DNA from: Methanobacterium sp. PtaU1.Bin097 | GTDB taxonomy: Archaea; Methanobacteriota; Methanobacteria; Methanobacteriales; Methanobacteriaceae | DNA: 40,806 nucleotides | NCBI GenBank assembly: GCA_002067325.1 | Contig: MVQY01000161.1 | Span: 1 to 40,806, forward strand | Direction: 5' to 3' | In this document: piece after piece, positions 1 to 6,087 of the stretch | How the letters are laid out: each line of letters begins with the position of its first letter | How positions within the stretch are numbered: the stretch's first letter is position 1 | Position numbers and translations under genes: made by a program | The notes under the pieces: model-generated | The model's input: only the letters and a program-made list of their open reading frames with translations | Databases searched by the model: none | What the model was told of the DNA's origin: nothing

Positions 1-466
1 TGGTGTGGGTGAAGAGGCATCTGATGAGCCGGCACCGAGTGAAGAAGGAACTGGAGAAGAAACATCTGCAGAACCTGCATCTGGTGAGGAATCAACTGTC
101 GAACCATCATCTGGTGAGGAATCAGCAGAACCGGCATCCGGTGAAGAGATCAGTACCGAAGGAGCTTCTGGTGAGAAAACATCTGCTGAAGGTGAAGAAG
201 CCACCGCTGAAGAAGAGGAAGAACCAGCCCCTGAAGAGGATGCTGGATTCATTGCCGCAATACAGAGTTTATTCACCCCATTATCTGCTTACGCCTACCT
301 GGTATTCGTACTCCTGTACATACCATGTCTGGCTACGTTAGCTGTAATAAAAAGGGAAACCAACTCCTGGAAATGGCCGGCTTTTGCCGCAGGATACACG
401 TTCGTTGTAGCCTATGTGGTTTCATTCATCGTATTCCAGGGCGGATCATTGCTGGGATTTGCGTAA
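1..466 (+). CDS. feoB: Ferrous iron transport protein B, C-terminal part (partial)
   Basis: The gene enters from upstream of the window and is open from base 2 to the stop at 464-466. The last ~75 residues match what I know of the FeoB C-terminus: a membrane segment with the sequence YLVFVLLYIPCLATL, then KRETNSWKWP and a final membrane helix ending FQGGSLLGFA. FeoB is the GTP-driven Fe(II) permease of the cytoplasmic membrane. The ~80 residues before it are unusual: a Glu/Ser/Pro/Ala-rich acidic stretch built from loose copies of EPASGEES. Most FeoB proteins have only a short linker here, so this is an inserted low-complexity segment. The GTG at base 5 is an internal Val codon, not the start. 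A hairpin plus T-rich tract follows the stop. Confidence 0.85.
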   Translation, partial: GVGEEASDEPAPSEEGTGEETSAEPASGEESTVEPSSGEESAEPASGEEISTEGASGEKTSAEGEEATAEEEEEPAPEEDAGFIAAIQSLFTPLSAYAYLVFVLLYIPCLATLAVIKRETNSWKWPAFAAGYTFVVAYVVSFIVFQGGSLLGFA

Positions 467-479
467 ATTAAACGTTTAG

Positions 480-519
480 AAGCTTTTTTTAAACAAAAAG
501 CTTTTAAATTAATTTTTTT
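480..519 (+). terminator. Probable terminator after feoB
   Basis: An inverted repeat, AAGCTTTTT at 480-488 and AAAAAGCTT at 495-503, lies 13 bases after the feoB stop and is followed by a T-rich stretch to about 519. The hairpin and T-tract are seen directly; termination is inferred. Confidence 0.5.
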
Positions 520-532
520 AAAAGGTGAAAAA

Positions 533-649
533 ATGACGACAAAAAGCGGTATAAAAGGTATAAAAACGGAGAAAATGAAAATTATTAAAAGTAATCAGAA
601 ATATCCTGATGATGAGATGAATAAATGTGAAATATCAAAAACTGATTAA
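533..649 (+). CDS. Possible small basic protein, 38 residues
   Basis: ATG at 533 follows AAAGGTGA at 521-528, a good archaeal ribosome binding site with four bases of spacing. The product would be a Lys-rich hydrophilic peptide of 38 residues with one Cys (position 32) and the acidic run PDDE. I recognise no family. It sits between the feoB terminator and a second palindrome plus T-run at 726-748, so it could form its own short transcript. The GGTATAAAAGGTATAAAAACG stretch that looks like promoter DNA falls inside the coding part, which weakens the call. The well-placed binding site is the main support. Confidence 0.35.
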   Translation: MTTKSGIKGIKTEKMKIIKSNQKYPDDEMNKCEISKTD

Positions 650-725
650 ATATTTGAAACCCTTTATAGGATATGAATAATCTTTTAATAAATTGTTGCG
701 TATAAGATCAGTAAAAAAAATGGAG

Positions 726-748
726 TGAATTTGAAATTCAGTTTTTTT
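726..748 (+). terminator. Palindrome followed by T-run
   Basis: TGAATTTGAAATTCA (726-740) is a perfect palindrome around a central G and is followed by seven T at 742-748. It would serve to end a transcript from the small gene at 533. Between here and the insertion sequence at 848 I see only AT-rich DNA. Confidence 0.35.
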
Positions 749-847
749 ATTAAATTCCATCTGTTGGATTATTATTATAAACTAAATTTAATCTAAAAAG
801 TAATAATAAGATTCATATAGAAAATATTAAATAGATGATGATTTCTA

Positions 848-862
848 ACTATAGTAATTGAC
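848..862. repeat. Terminal inverted repeat of the IS, left copy
   Basis: Fifteen bases identical to the reverse complement of 2212-2226, next to the TA at 846-847. With the flanking TA the symmetry extends to 17 bp. The transposase stop codon (863-865) directly abuts it. Confidence 0.9.
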
Positions 863-1723
863 TTAACTTTTGTTAATATTAATAAATTTTTTTGTCCAGT
901 TTTGTGTGTATGTTTTTTGTTTTATTTCAGTGTAGTAAAGGTTTTTTAGTTTTTTTATTAGTTTATGTATAGATTTGAAGTCTATTGATGAGATTCTTTT
1001 CTTCATTACTCTCCATACTTGTTCTATGGGGTTTAATTTTGGAGAATGTGTTGGTAAAAAAATCAATTTAATGTTTAAAAATTTAGCACATTGTTTCGCT
1101 ATTTTGGATATATGAGCTGAATAATTGTCTAAAATAATAATTATCCTTCTTTCTTCAGATAATTCTTCTTTAAGTTCCATATTTTCGTCTAAAAATTGAT
1201 TTAGTTCTTTTTCTTGTGTTTCTACAATGGCTTTATTTTTGATTTCGATATTGCTGAAAATTTTGTCAATTCTTTTTCTAATTGCAGTATTGTTTTTGAA
1301 TGGTTTTTGAGTAGCTTGATTTATTTTTTCTTGTAATTCTTCATTAGATATCTGTTGTTTTTTAAATTCTTCCCTGATAAAGTCTTCATTGATTTCTTTA
1401 CTCTTTAATAAATCATCCAATATTTTCTGGCTCTCACACTTAGCCATGTTTTTTGACCTGATTTTTATCAAATGTAAGCTAAAAGATACTCTATTTGTTC
1501 TTTCAGGAAAAGACAATACAGAATTTCCATTTATAGACTGAAATCCAATAACATTCACGGATTCACGATTTAAAGTTTTATTTATCATGTTCTTTAATCC
1601 TTTTTTATGCCAGGTTTTACCACTATTATGAATGTTATTAAATCGAGATTCGTCATTAAAACCAATTATATCTTCATTAAGATCAATTATCAACGTTTTT
1701 TTTAAGTTGATCTTCAGCATCAT
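863..1723 (-). CDS. IS630-type transposase, catalytic (DDE) frame
   Basis: This frame carries the RNase H-like catalytic core. The acidic triad can be placed at D24 (in FNDESRF), D199 (in ILDNYSAH) and E234 (in SPKLNPIEQVW), giving the DD34E spacing of the IS630 group. The D24-D199 distance is unusually long: about residues 90-190 are a Lys/Glu-rich, probably helical insertion not expected in a standard member. The frame lacks a DNA-binding domain; that is encoded by the overlapping upstream frame at 1683-2174. Joining them needs a +1 (or -2) shift at an A8 run (1696-1703 in plus coordinates). After the shift the join reads QLKKTLIIDLNEDIIGF and the whole protein is about 436 residues. Its own ATG at 1723 has no clear binding site, so it is probably made as a fusion. 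Confidence 0.85.
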   Translation of the reverse strand: MMLKINLKKTLIIDLNEDIIGFNDESRFNNIHNSGKTWHKKGLKNMINKTLNRESVNVIGFQSINGNSVLSFPERTNRVSFSLHLIKIRSKNMAKCESQKILDDLLKSKEINEDFIREEFKKQQISNEELQEKINQATQKPFKNNTAIRKRIDKIFSNIEIKNKAIVETQEKELNQFLDENMELKEELSEERRIIIILDNYSAHISKIAKQCAKFLNIKLIFLPTHSPKLNPIEQVWRVMKKRISSIDFKSIHKLIKKLKNLYYTEIKQKTYTQNWTKKFININKS

Positions 1724-2174
1724 CTGGCATTTTAGAATAAATCATAAATGGCTTTGTATATGTATAATTAAGCTTTCTTAAAATCCTGGAAACGTGTCTA
1801 TCTGAAAATACAACCCCAAATTCAGATTTCAAGATGTCACTGGCAATATCTGTAGTTAAATTAGGAGTTTTTTCAAAAATCTCATCTAATCTCCTATAAT
1901 CTTCATCAGAAAGCTTAGGAGGCTTTCCTCCATCATATTTCGGAATTAAACCATCCATTCCCTCTTCATTCCATCTTCTTAACCAAATATAACCAGTATT
2001 ATGGGAAATACCCACAGATTTAGCTGCTAACTGAACATCATCCAACTCAAACATCTTTCTAATAAACAACAAACGATCCAAAATAAGAGCATTCACCTTT
2101 CGCTTCTTAATCTCCTTTTTAACCCCAGATAAACCAATATGCTCCACTATTTCCAACCTTTTCTTATTTGCCAT
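1683..2174 (-). CDS. IS630-type transposase, N-terminal helix-turn-helix frame
   Basis: The frame starts at ATG 2174 (MANKKRLEIV). It encodes a homeodomain-like double helix-turn-helix: residues ~40-75 contain DVQLAAKSVGISHNTGYIWLRRW, followed by a GRPPK-like hinge (GGKPPKLSDED) and a second winged segment around FSDRHVSRILRKLNYTYTKP. This is the usual IS630 N-terminus that binds the terminal repeats. The frame stops just after an A8 run, while the catalytic domain continues in another frame. Slippage of polymerase or ribosome on that run, or a recent one-base expansion, would explain the arrangement. No ribosome binding site is visible. Confidence 0.8.
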   Translation of the reverse strand: MANKKRLEIVEHIGLSGVKKEIKKRKVNALILDRLLFIRKMFELDDVQLAAKSVGISHNTGYIWLRRWNEEGMDGLIPKYDGGKPPKLSDEDYRRLDEIFEKTPNLTTDIASDILKSEFGVVFSDRHVSRILRKLNYTYTKPFMIYSKMPDDAEDQLKKNVDN

Positions 2175-2211
2175 AAAAAATAATATAAAACTAATTATTA
2201 ATAAATATTTC

Positions 2212-2226
2212 GTCAATTACTATAGT
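2212..2226. repeat. Terminal inverted repeat of the IS, right copy
   Basis: Fifteen bases, perfect inverse of 848-862, followed by TA at 2227-2228. It is on the upstream side of the transposase, about 40 bp before its ATG. Confidence 0.9.
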
Positions 2227-2230
2227 TAAA

Positions 2231-2267
2231 TTTATATATAATTGATGACTATCAGTCATTAATGACT
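2231..2267 (+). promoter_or_regulatory. TATA box and palindromic operator candidate of the zinc-ribbon gene
   Basis: A strong archaeal TATA box, TTTATATATAATT, lies at 2231-2243. About 25 bp downstream, where transcription should start, sits a perfect 14-bp palindrome AGTCATTAATGACT (2254-2267), overlapped by TGACTATCAGTCA and followed by further ATTAATGACT/CATTAAT half-sites to about 2300. The layout fits a repressor that blocks the start site of the gene at 2361. The protein that would bind is unknown. Confidence 0.5.
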
Positions 2268-2360
2268 TAAAGATATTAATGACTAATATTCATTAATATT
2301 CTAATCTCAAACCTATTAAAATCATTAGAAAGTAAATTCACTTAACAGGGGGTGATGAAT

Positions 2361-2903
2361 TTGAAATGTGTTGAATGTGGGGCCGAAAATCCTGGAAATG
2401 CCAAATTCTGCGAAGAATGCGGTAAAAAATTACCAGGTACAGAAATTATTTTCAAAAATCAGCCCGAAAAAACTCCAAATAAAAATAGAAACCTGATGCT
2501 AATTGCAATGATTGGTTTGGTGATAGTGATTGGTTTAGTAGGTTATACGGGTCTTAAAATCCCAAACAATTCCGTTTTAACATTAAATAATACGAGCGCT
2601 GTTAACAATTCTAGTTCCAATCAAGTAAATCCGAACAATCCTGATGTAAAAGTCCAGAGACAGGTTTGTACCGTGTGTAACGGGAAAGGGTCGTACAGAT
2701 GCCCGACATGTGCGGGATACTTGGGAATGATATCTTGTGATAATTGCGGCGGTACGGGCGTCGTTGGTAATCCTCCTCATACCTGCCCAACTTGTGGGGG
2801 GGATAAATATGTTACATGCCCTACATGTCATGGTTCCGGCGAGTTGACCTGTAAATTCTGTAAAGGGGATGGATATGTAGATTCAGGAGATCCTGGACAA
2901 TGA
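2361..2903 (+). CDS. Zinc-ribbon membrane protein with CxxCxGxG repeats
   Basis: I place the start at TTG 2361, which lies five bases after GGTGA; the in-frame GTG and ATG at 2352 and 2355 are inside that binding site. The N-terminus is then a short zinc ribbon, C3-C6-C17-C20 in the pattern CVECGAEN...FCEECGKKL. One membrane helix follows at ~45-65, then an Asn/Ser/Thr-rich linker, then six CxxC motifs (CNGKG, CAGYLG, CGGTG, CGGDK, CHGSG, CKGDG types) like the cysteine-rich centre of DnaJ. There is no J domain, so it is not a chaperone of that family. The ribbon is probably cytoplasmic and the DnaJ-like part outside. The gene at 3167 ends with the same type of motifs. Function is unknown. Confidence 0.8.
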   Translation: MKCVECGAENPGNAKFCEECGKKLPGTEIIFKNQPEKTPNKNRNLMLIAMIGLVIVIGLVGYTGLKIPNNSVLTLNNTSAVNNSSSNQVNPNNPDVKVQRQVCTVCNGKGSYRCPTCAGYLGMISCDNCGGTGVVGNPPHTCPTCGGDKYVTCPTCHGSGELTCKFCKGDGYVDSGDPGQ

Positions 2904-2996
2904 AATATCTGACAAATAATATGTGAACTGGAAAAATCACATAATCGCAGTGTTTATGAGAATATAAATTTTAAAAATTGAAGGGAAGGGATATTT

Positions 2997-3084
2997 TTGA
3001 ATACAAAACATTAATTGGGCAATTATGATGGGTTTTATGGCGTTATTTTTGGCCAATGCTAATTTTCCTGCATCTAATGTCTAA
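2997..3084 (+). pseudogene. Possible remnant of a secreted-protein start
   Basis: TTG at 2997 follows a purine-rich AGGGAAGGG site and begins M-N-T-K, but this frame stops at once. One base later the reading continues as INWAIMMGFMALFLANAN then FPASNV and a stop at 3082-3084, which looks like a signal peptide with its cleavage region. I infer the decayed 5' end of a secreted protein gene. The match is short and could be chance. Confidence 0.25.
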
Positions 3085-3093
3085 AATAACGCC
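3039..3093 (+). other. Inverted repeat / hairpin upstream of the thioester-domain gene
   Basis: GGCGTTATTTT (3039-3049) and AAAATAACGCC (3083-3093) are perfect inverted repeats of 11 bp around a 33-base loop. It lies between the zinc-ribbon gene and the gene at 3167. It could end the upstream transcript or shape the leader of the next gene; nothing here decides between them. Confidence 0.4.
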
Positions 3094-3166
3094 CAAAAGT
3101 CCAGATAAAGACTAAGTAATTTGAAAATTCTACTAGAATGGAAAAAAATACAAAATGAAGAGATGA

Positions 3167-4312
3167 ATGAATATGAATTATAAATCTATAACTTTGATTG
3201 TAGTATTTTTGTTTATCTGCGGAATTGTGGGTTTTTCTTTTGCATCGGGACAGCAAGATATTCAAACGATGCAACCACCCGAAGAAGAACCTCCAGTTGT
3301 AACACCACCAACCGAGAAACCTCCCGTAGTAACGCCTCCCACAACTCCAGGAAAAAAAGTGGTGAGTGGAAATTCTCAGGATTTGGTGGTGGTTAAAAAG
3401 AAGACTAATGAAACTAATGAAACCAATCAACCACCAATCATAATAATACCTCCTGGAGATGGAGATATTATATCCCCACCCACTGTTGATCAACGGGACG
3501 GCGGTACAATTCTATCACATAAAACAGAATCAGGAACCATACCACATCAAATACAATCATCTGATGGCGTAACTTATTATGCGTATTGTATGGAACCATC
3601 ACAAAAGGCTAAAGTTGGTGCGAATTTAACAGACTATGGTTATTCCCCGGCAGTTATATTCTATTTAACCATGAATTCTGATCCACAAGATAAAAACAGT
3701 GCATACACAACACAGCTAAAAATATGGACCATTGTATCGAACGGTGAAGTAGATCCGAACAGTGGTGAAGCAGTGGCCATTAAGAAATCAATGGGAATAT
3801 CATATGCACAATTTAACCAGGACCTTCAGAAAGTTAAAGATGAAATATCCAGGGATTATGGGGTGGGACCAGGACAGTTTTCAGGACTTCTTGAATATAA
3901 ACCAGTTAACATATTTGGCTATAATTTGCTCGAAAATCTTATTATCGGATTTAAACATCTAATCGGCATCTATGCACCATACAAACCATTAACAGAGTCT
4001 ATCATAAATAACAACAACACAAACGTCAATAAAGTTGGAAATGTCACCAATGCATCAGTTAAACCACAACCTGCCAACACTGAAAAGTGTATCAATTGTG
4101 GAGGTACTGGAGTGATAATGCAATCTTATAACTATATGGAGTGGATCGATTGTGGAACCTGTGGAGGCCGTGGTCAGGTTTATAACTCTATCGAACAGAT
4201 GTGGATTACCTGTCAGACATGTGGTGGAACTGGTGGACATAATGAGCTTATAACAGCCGATCAAATGATCACCTGTCCAGTTTGTGGAGGTGCAGGATAT
4301 ATAAAAACCTGA
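3167..4312 (+). CDS. Secreted protein with thioester-type domain and four CxxCGGxG zinc motifs
   Basis: The 381-residue product begins with a signal peptide (hydrophobic residues ~8-26, FASGQQ after it), then a Pro-rich stalk with two PPVVTPP repeats (~37-60) and an NETNETN segment. Residues ~112-240 resemble the thioester domain of Gram-positive surface adhesins: a Cys in YAYCMEP (C141) and a Gln in TTQLKIW (Q183) are the two residues that form the internal Cys-Gln bond in that family. The C-terminus has four zinc-type motifs starting at C308, C329, C349 and C370, each CxxCGGxG as in the DnaJ centre. No membrane anchor is seen at the end. ATG 3167 or the in-frame ATG 3173 could be the start. 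The thioester assignment rests on motif recognition only. Confidence 0.7.
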   Translation: MNMNYKSITLIVVFLFICGIVGFSFASGQQDIQTMQPPEEEPPVVTPPTEKPPVVTPPTTPGKKVVSGNSQDLVVVKKKTNETNETNQPPIIIIPPGDGDIISPPTVDQRDGGTILSHKTESGTIPHQIQSSDGVTYYAYCMEPSQKAKVGANLTDYGYSPAVIFYLTMNSDPQDKNSAYTTQLKIWTIVSNGEVDPNSGEAVAIKKSMGISYAQFNQDLQKVKDEISRDYGVGPGQFSGLLEYKPVNIFGYNLLENLIIGFKHLIGIYAPYKPLTESIINNNNTNVNKVGNVTNASVKPQPANTEKCINCGGTGVIMQSYNYMEWIDCGTCGGRGQVYNSIEQMWITCQTCGGTGGHNELITADQMITCPVCGGAGYIKT

Positions 4313-4316
4313 CATC

Positions 4317-4347
4317 TTCAAATTCTTTTGAATTCGGTCTTTTTTTG
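4317..4347 (+). terminator. Weak hairpin and T-run after the thioester-domain gene
   Basis: TTCAAATTCTTTTGAA (stem TTCAAA/TTTGAA) is followed by seven T at about 4341-4347. It precedes the binding site of the next gene, so the two genes may be only partly cotranscribed. Confidence 0.3.
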
Positions 4348-4365
4348 AAAATGGAGGTAAAAATC

Positions 4366-4758
4366 ATGTTTAGCCAAAAAAATTTACTGATGGGGATAGT
4401 CTTAACATTAATCTTCACATTAGTCCTGGAAGTTATATTTGGACCGTGGGGAGGTTACGTAGGAGTGTTTTTAGCTGGTATAATAGTAGCCATATACAGC
4501 CTAGAGAATGAATATAAAACAAATGCCATTAGAGGAGTTATTATCGGTTTTTTTGTATCTATTATATTGATAATGCTCCTAGTCATAATTTCTTTGGGCA
4601 ATGGAGAGCCTATTTGGATCTATATAACTGGAGGAGGAATATTAACCCTGCTGTTTACTATATTTATCTTCACTGGATTGGCGGCAGCAGGTAACACGCT
4701 AGGTGTTTTCGTGAAAAAAATGATAAAACAAGGGAGAATACTAAATCGCAGTGCTTAA
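4366..4758 (+). CDS. Four-helix membrane protein of unknown function
   Basis: The start is ATG 4366, eight bases after GGAGGT (4353-4358); longer in-frame readings upstream lack such a site. The 130-residue protein has about four hydrophobic segments with short loops: residues ~8-28, ~30-45 (GGYVGVFLAGIIVAIYSL), ~58-85 and ~95-118, and a basic C-terminus (KKMIKQGRILNRSA). The Gly-rich second helix followed by a small charged loop resembles small DUF5518-type membrane proteins of Methanobacteria, but I cannot confirm that. It lies in the same direction as its zinc-motif neighbours and could be their membrane partner. Confidence 0.6.
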   Translation: MFSQKNLLMGIVLTLIFTLVLEVIFGPWGGYVGVFLAGIIVAIYSLENEYKTNAIRGVIIGFFVSIILIMLLVIISLGNGEPIWIYITGGGILTLLFTIFIFTGLAAAGNTLGVFVKKMIKQGRILNRSA

Positions 4759-4828
4759 AGAAATAATTTATACAAAATTATTCTTTTTTTAGCCGATTAA
4801 AGTTGATAAAAAAGAGGGGAAAATTTGT

Positions 4829-4923
4829 TTGAAATGTGATAATTGTGAGACTGATAATAAGGCAAATGCAAGTTTTGTGAAAAATGCGGTAAAAAATTAC
4901 CAGCTCAAAAACTTTTTTTTTAA
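4829..4923 (+). pseudogene. Frameshifted zinc-ribbon remnant
   Basis: From TTG 4829 the sequence reads LKCDNCETDNKANA, then loses frame. With one A restored near 4868-4872 it continues KFCEKCGKKLPAQKLFF to a stop at 4921-4923. This matches the N-terminal ribbon of the gene at 2361 (CxxC...KFCEECGKKLPG) almost residue for residue. A purine-rich AGAGGGG site precedes it. I read it as a duplicated zinc-ribbon domain broken by a one-base deletion, with its former membrane partner perhaps the gene at 4935. Confidence 0.65.
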
Positions 4924-4934
4924 GGTAGATAAAT

Positions 4935-5330
4935 ATGATGGAAAATAAAAGTATCTTACTGGGGGCATTGGTCACCACAATCGTAGTAATGGGAGGAATA
5001 ATCGCTTTTTTAAGCTATGATTCGCCCAGTGCAACAAATAACACCACAACACAAAATAATACCACCCAAACAAATACAAATAACACACAACCCACTACCA
5101 TCCAAACAAACGAGGATAAGACGAATAATCAGAAATACATCAGCGAAAGCCAAGCGTTAAGTATAGCTGAGGCAGCCATGCCCGGATCCGAAAGTTATTA
5201 CATAAGTGGTTATCCTACATCTGATTCACCTTATTACTACGTTACTTCTTATGATAGTGGTTGGTCAGGTCCACCGGCGGTTGTTAAGATTAACGCCATT
5301 ACTGGTAAGGTAGTGCTGGCAACTACATAA
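4935..5330 (+). CDS. Membrane-anchored PepSY-like protein
   Basis: The 131-residue product starts at ATG 4935 behind AAGGT. Residues ~6-27 form one membrane helix; a Thr/Asn/Gln-rich linker follows (~33-60). The last ~65 residues (YISESQALSIAEAAMPG ... VVKINAITGKVV) look like a PepSY-type fold: an alpha helix rich in Ala, then beta strands ending in an ITGKVV strand. PepSY domains are usually extracytoplasmic and are thought to inhibit or modulate proteases. A second protein of this design is at 12399. The frameshifted zinc ribbon lies just upstream and may once have been its N-terminal part. Confidence 0.6.
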   Translation: MMENKSILLGALVTTIVVMGGIIAFLSYDSPSATNNTTTQNNTTQTNTNNTQPTTIQTNEDKTNNQKYISESQALSIAEAAMPGSESYYISGYPTSDSPYYYVTSYDSGWSGPPAVVKINAITGKVVLATT

Positions 5331-5600
5331 TGATATACGTTGAATCTACAAGTGAATCTGAATAGAGGTTTAGCGAAAACGATAATTTCTATATGGAATC
5401 CACTTCTTTCCGATGCCTCCTTAAATAAAGTTTCGGATGCTCATTGAGCTTATCTATTAGTAAATTTACCTTTTTTTCTTTTTTAATTCAATCCACTAAG
5501 CTCTTAAATTTGTTCTACGATATTAATTATTCAAGATAAATTCTTCTGAAAGTTTAAATCTAATTTATCTTAAATATACAATATCATAGGGAGGTAAATT

Positions 5601-6029
5601 ATGGACATCAAAGACTGTATAAAATTCGCCAACGAAACACCTGTTTGCTACCTAGCAACAGCAGAGGGAGATCAGCCCAGGGTAAGGGCGTTAGGATTCT
5701 GGTTCGCCGATGAAACTGGATTTTACTTCCAGATCGGAGCTGTGAAGGACATGTATGGACAGCTGCAGAAGAACAATAAGGTTGAAGCCTGTTTCTGGCA
5801 GCCAGACGAAGAGTCCACCGGCACCATGTTAAGGGTTGCTGGGGAAATAGAATTCATAGAAGACCCAGAACTTAAAAAGAAGGTTATAAAAGACAGACCA
5901 TTTCTTAAAGAATTTGGTTTGACTGTGAATCACCCTGGACTCGTAATTTTCCGCATAGCCAGGGGAGAAGCCTACTTCTGGACTATGGAAACCAATTTTG
6001 AACCGAAAGAGTTCATTAAGTTTGGATAA
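5601..6029 (+). CDS. Pyridoxamine 5'-phosphate oxidase-like split-barrel flavoprotein
   Basis: The 142-residue protein has the features of the small FMN/F420-binding split-barrel family: TPVCYLATAEGDQPRVRALG near the N-terminus, FYFQIGAVKDMYGQLQKN in the middle (a typical cofactor phosphate-contact region) and VEACFW. Size is normal for the single-domain members. ATG 5601 follows AGGGAGGT with good spacing. The exact cofactor and substrate cannot be told from sequence; a redox or flavin-storage role is usual. It converges on the nnr gene at 6088. Confidence 0.75.
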   Translation: MDIKDCIKFANETPVCYLATAEGDQPRVRALGFWFADETGFYFQIGAVKDMYGQLQKNNKVEACFWQPDEESTGTMLRVAGEIEFIEDPELKKKVIKDRPFLKEFGLTVNHPGLVIFRIARGEAYFWTMETNFEPKEFIKFG

Positions 6030-6087
6030 AAAATAGTCTTGTCAACAAAAAATCTAGTTTCTTTAACATTTCATTTAAAACCTTTTT

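Larger units (their letters stand above)
848..2226 (-). mobile_element. IS630-family insertion sequence, complete, TA-flanked
   Basis: Both ends are visible: ACTATAGTAATTGAC at 848-862 and its exact reverse complement at 2212-2226, each bordered by the dinucleotide TA (846-847 and 2227-2228). IS630/Tc1 elements insert at TA and duplicate it, so this fits. The element is 1379 bp and holds two overlapping minus-strand frames that together make one DDE transposase. Ends and flanks are perfect, which suggests a fairly recent insertion. The right end lies 2 bp from the AT-rich promoter of the zinc-ribbon gene at 2361. Confidence 0.9.

Noticed and set aside
5..466. A complete small acidic protein starting at GTG 5
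   Set aside because: The frame is open to the window edge and the C-terminus is that of FeoB, so the GTG is internal.
2361..2903. DnaJ chaperone
   Set aside because: Only CxxCxGxG motifs are present; there is no J domain and there is a membrane helix.
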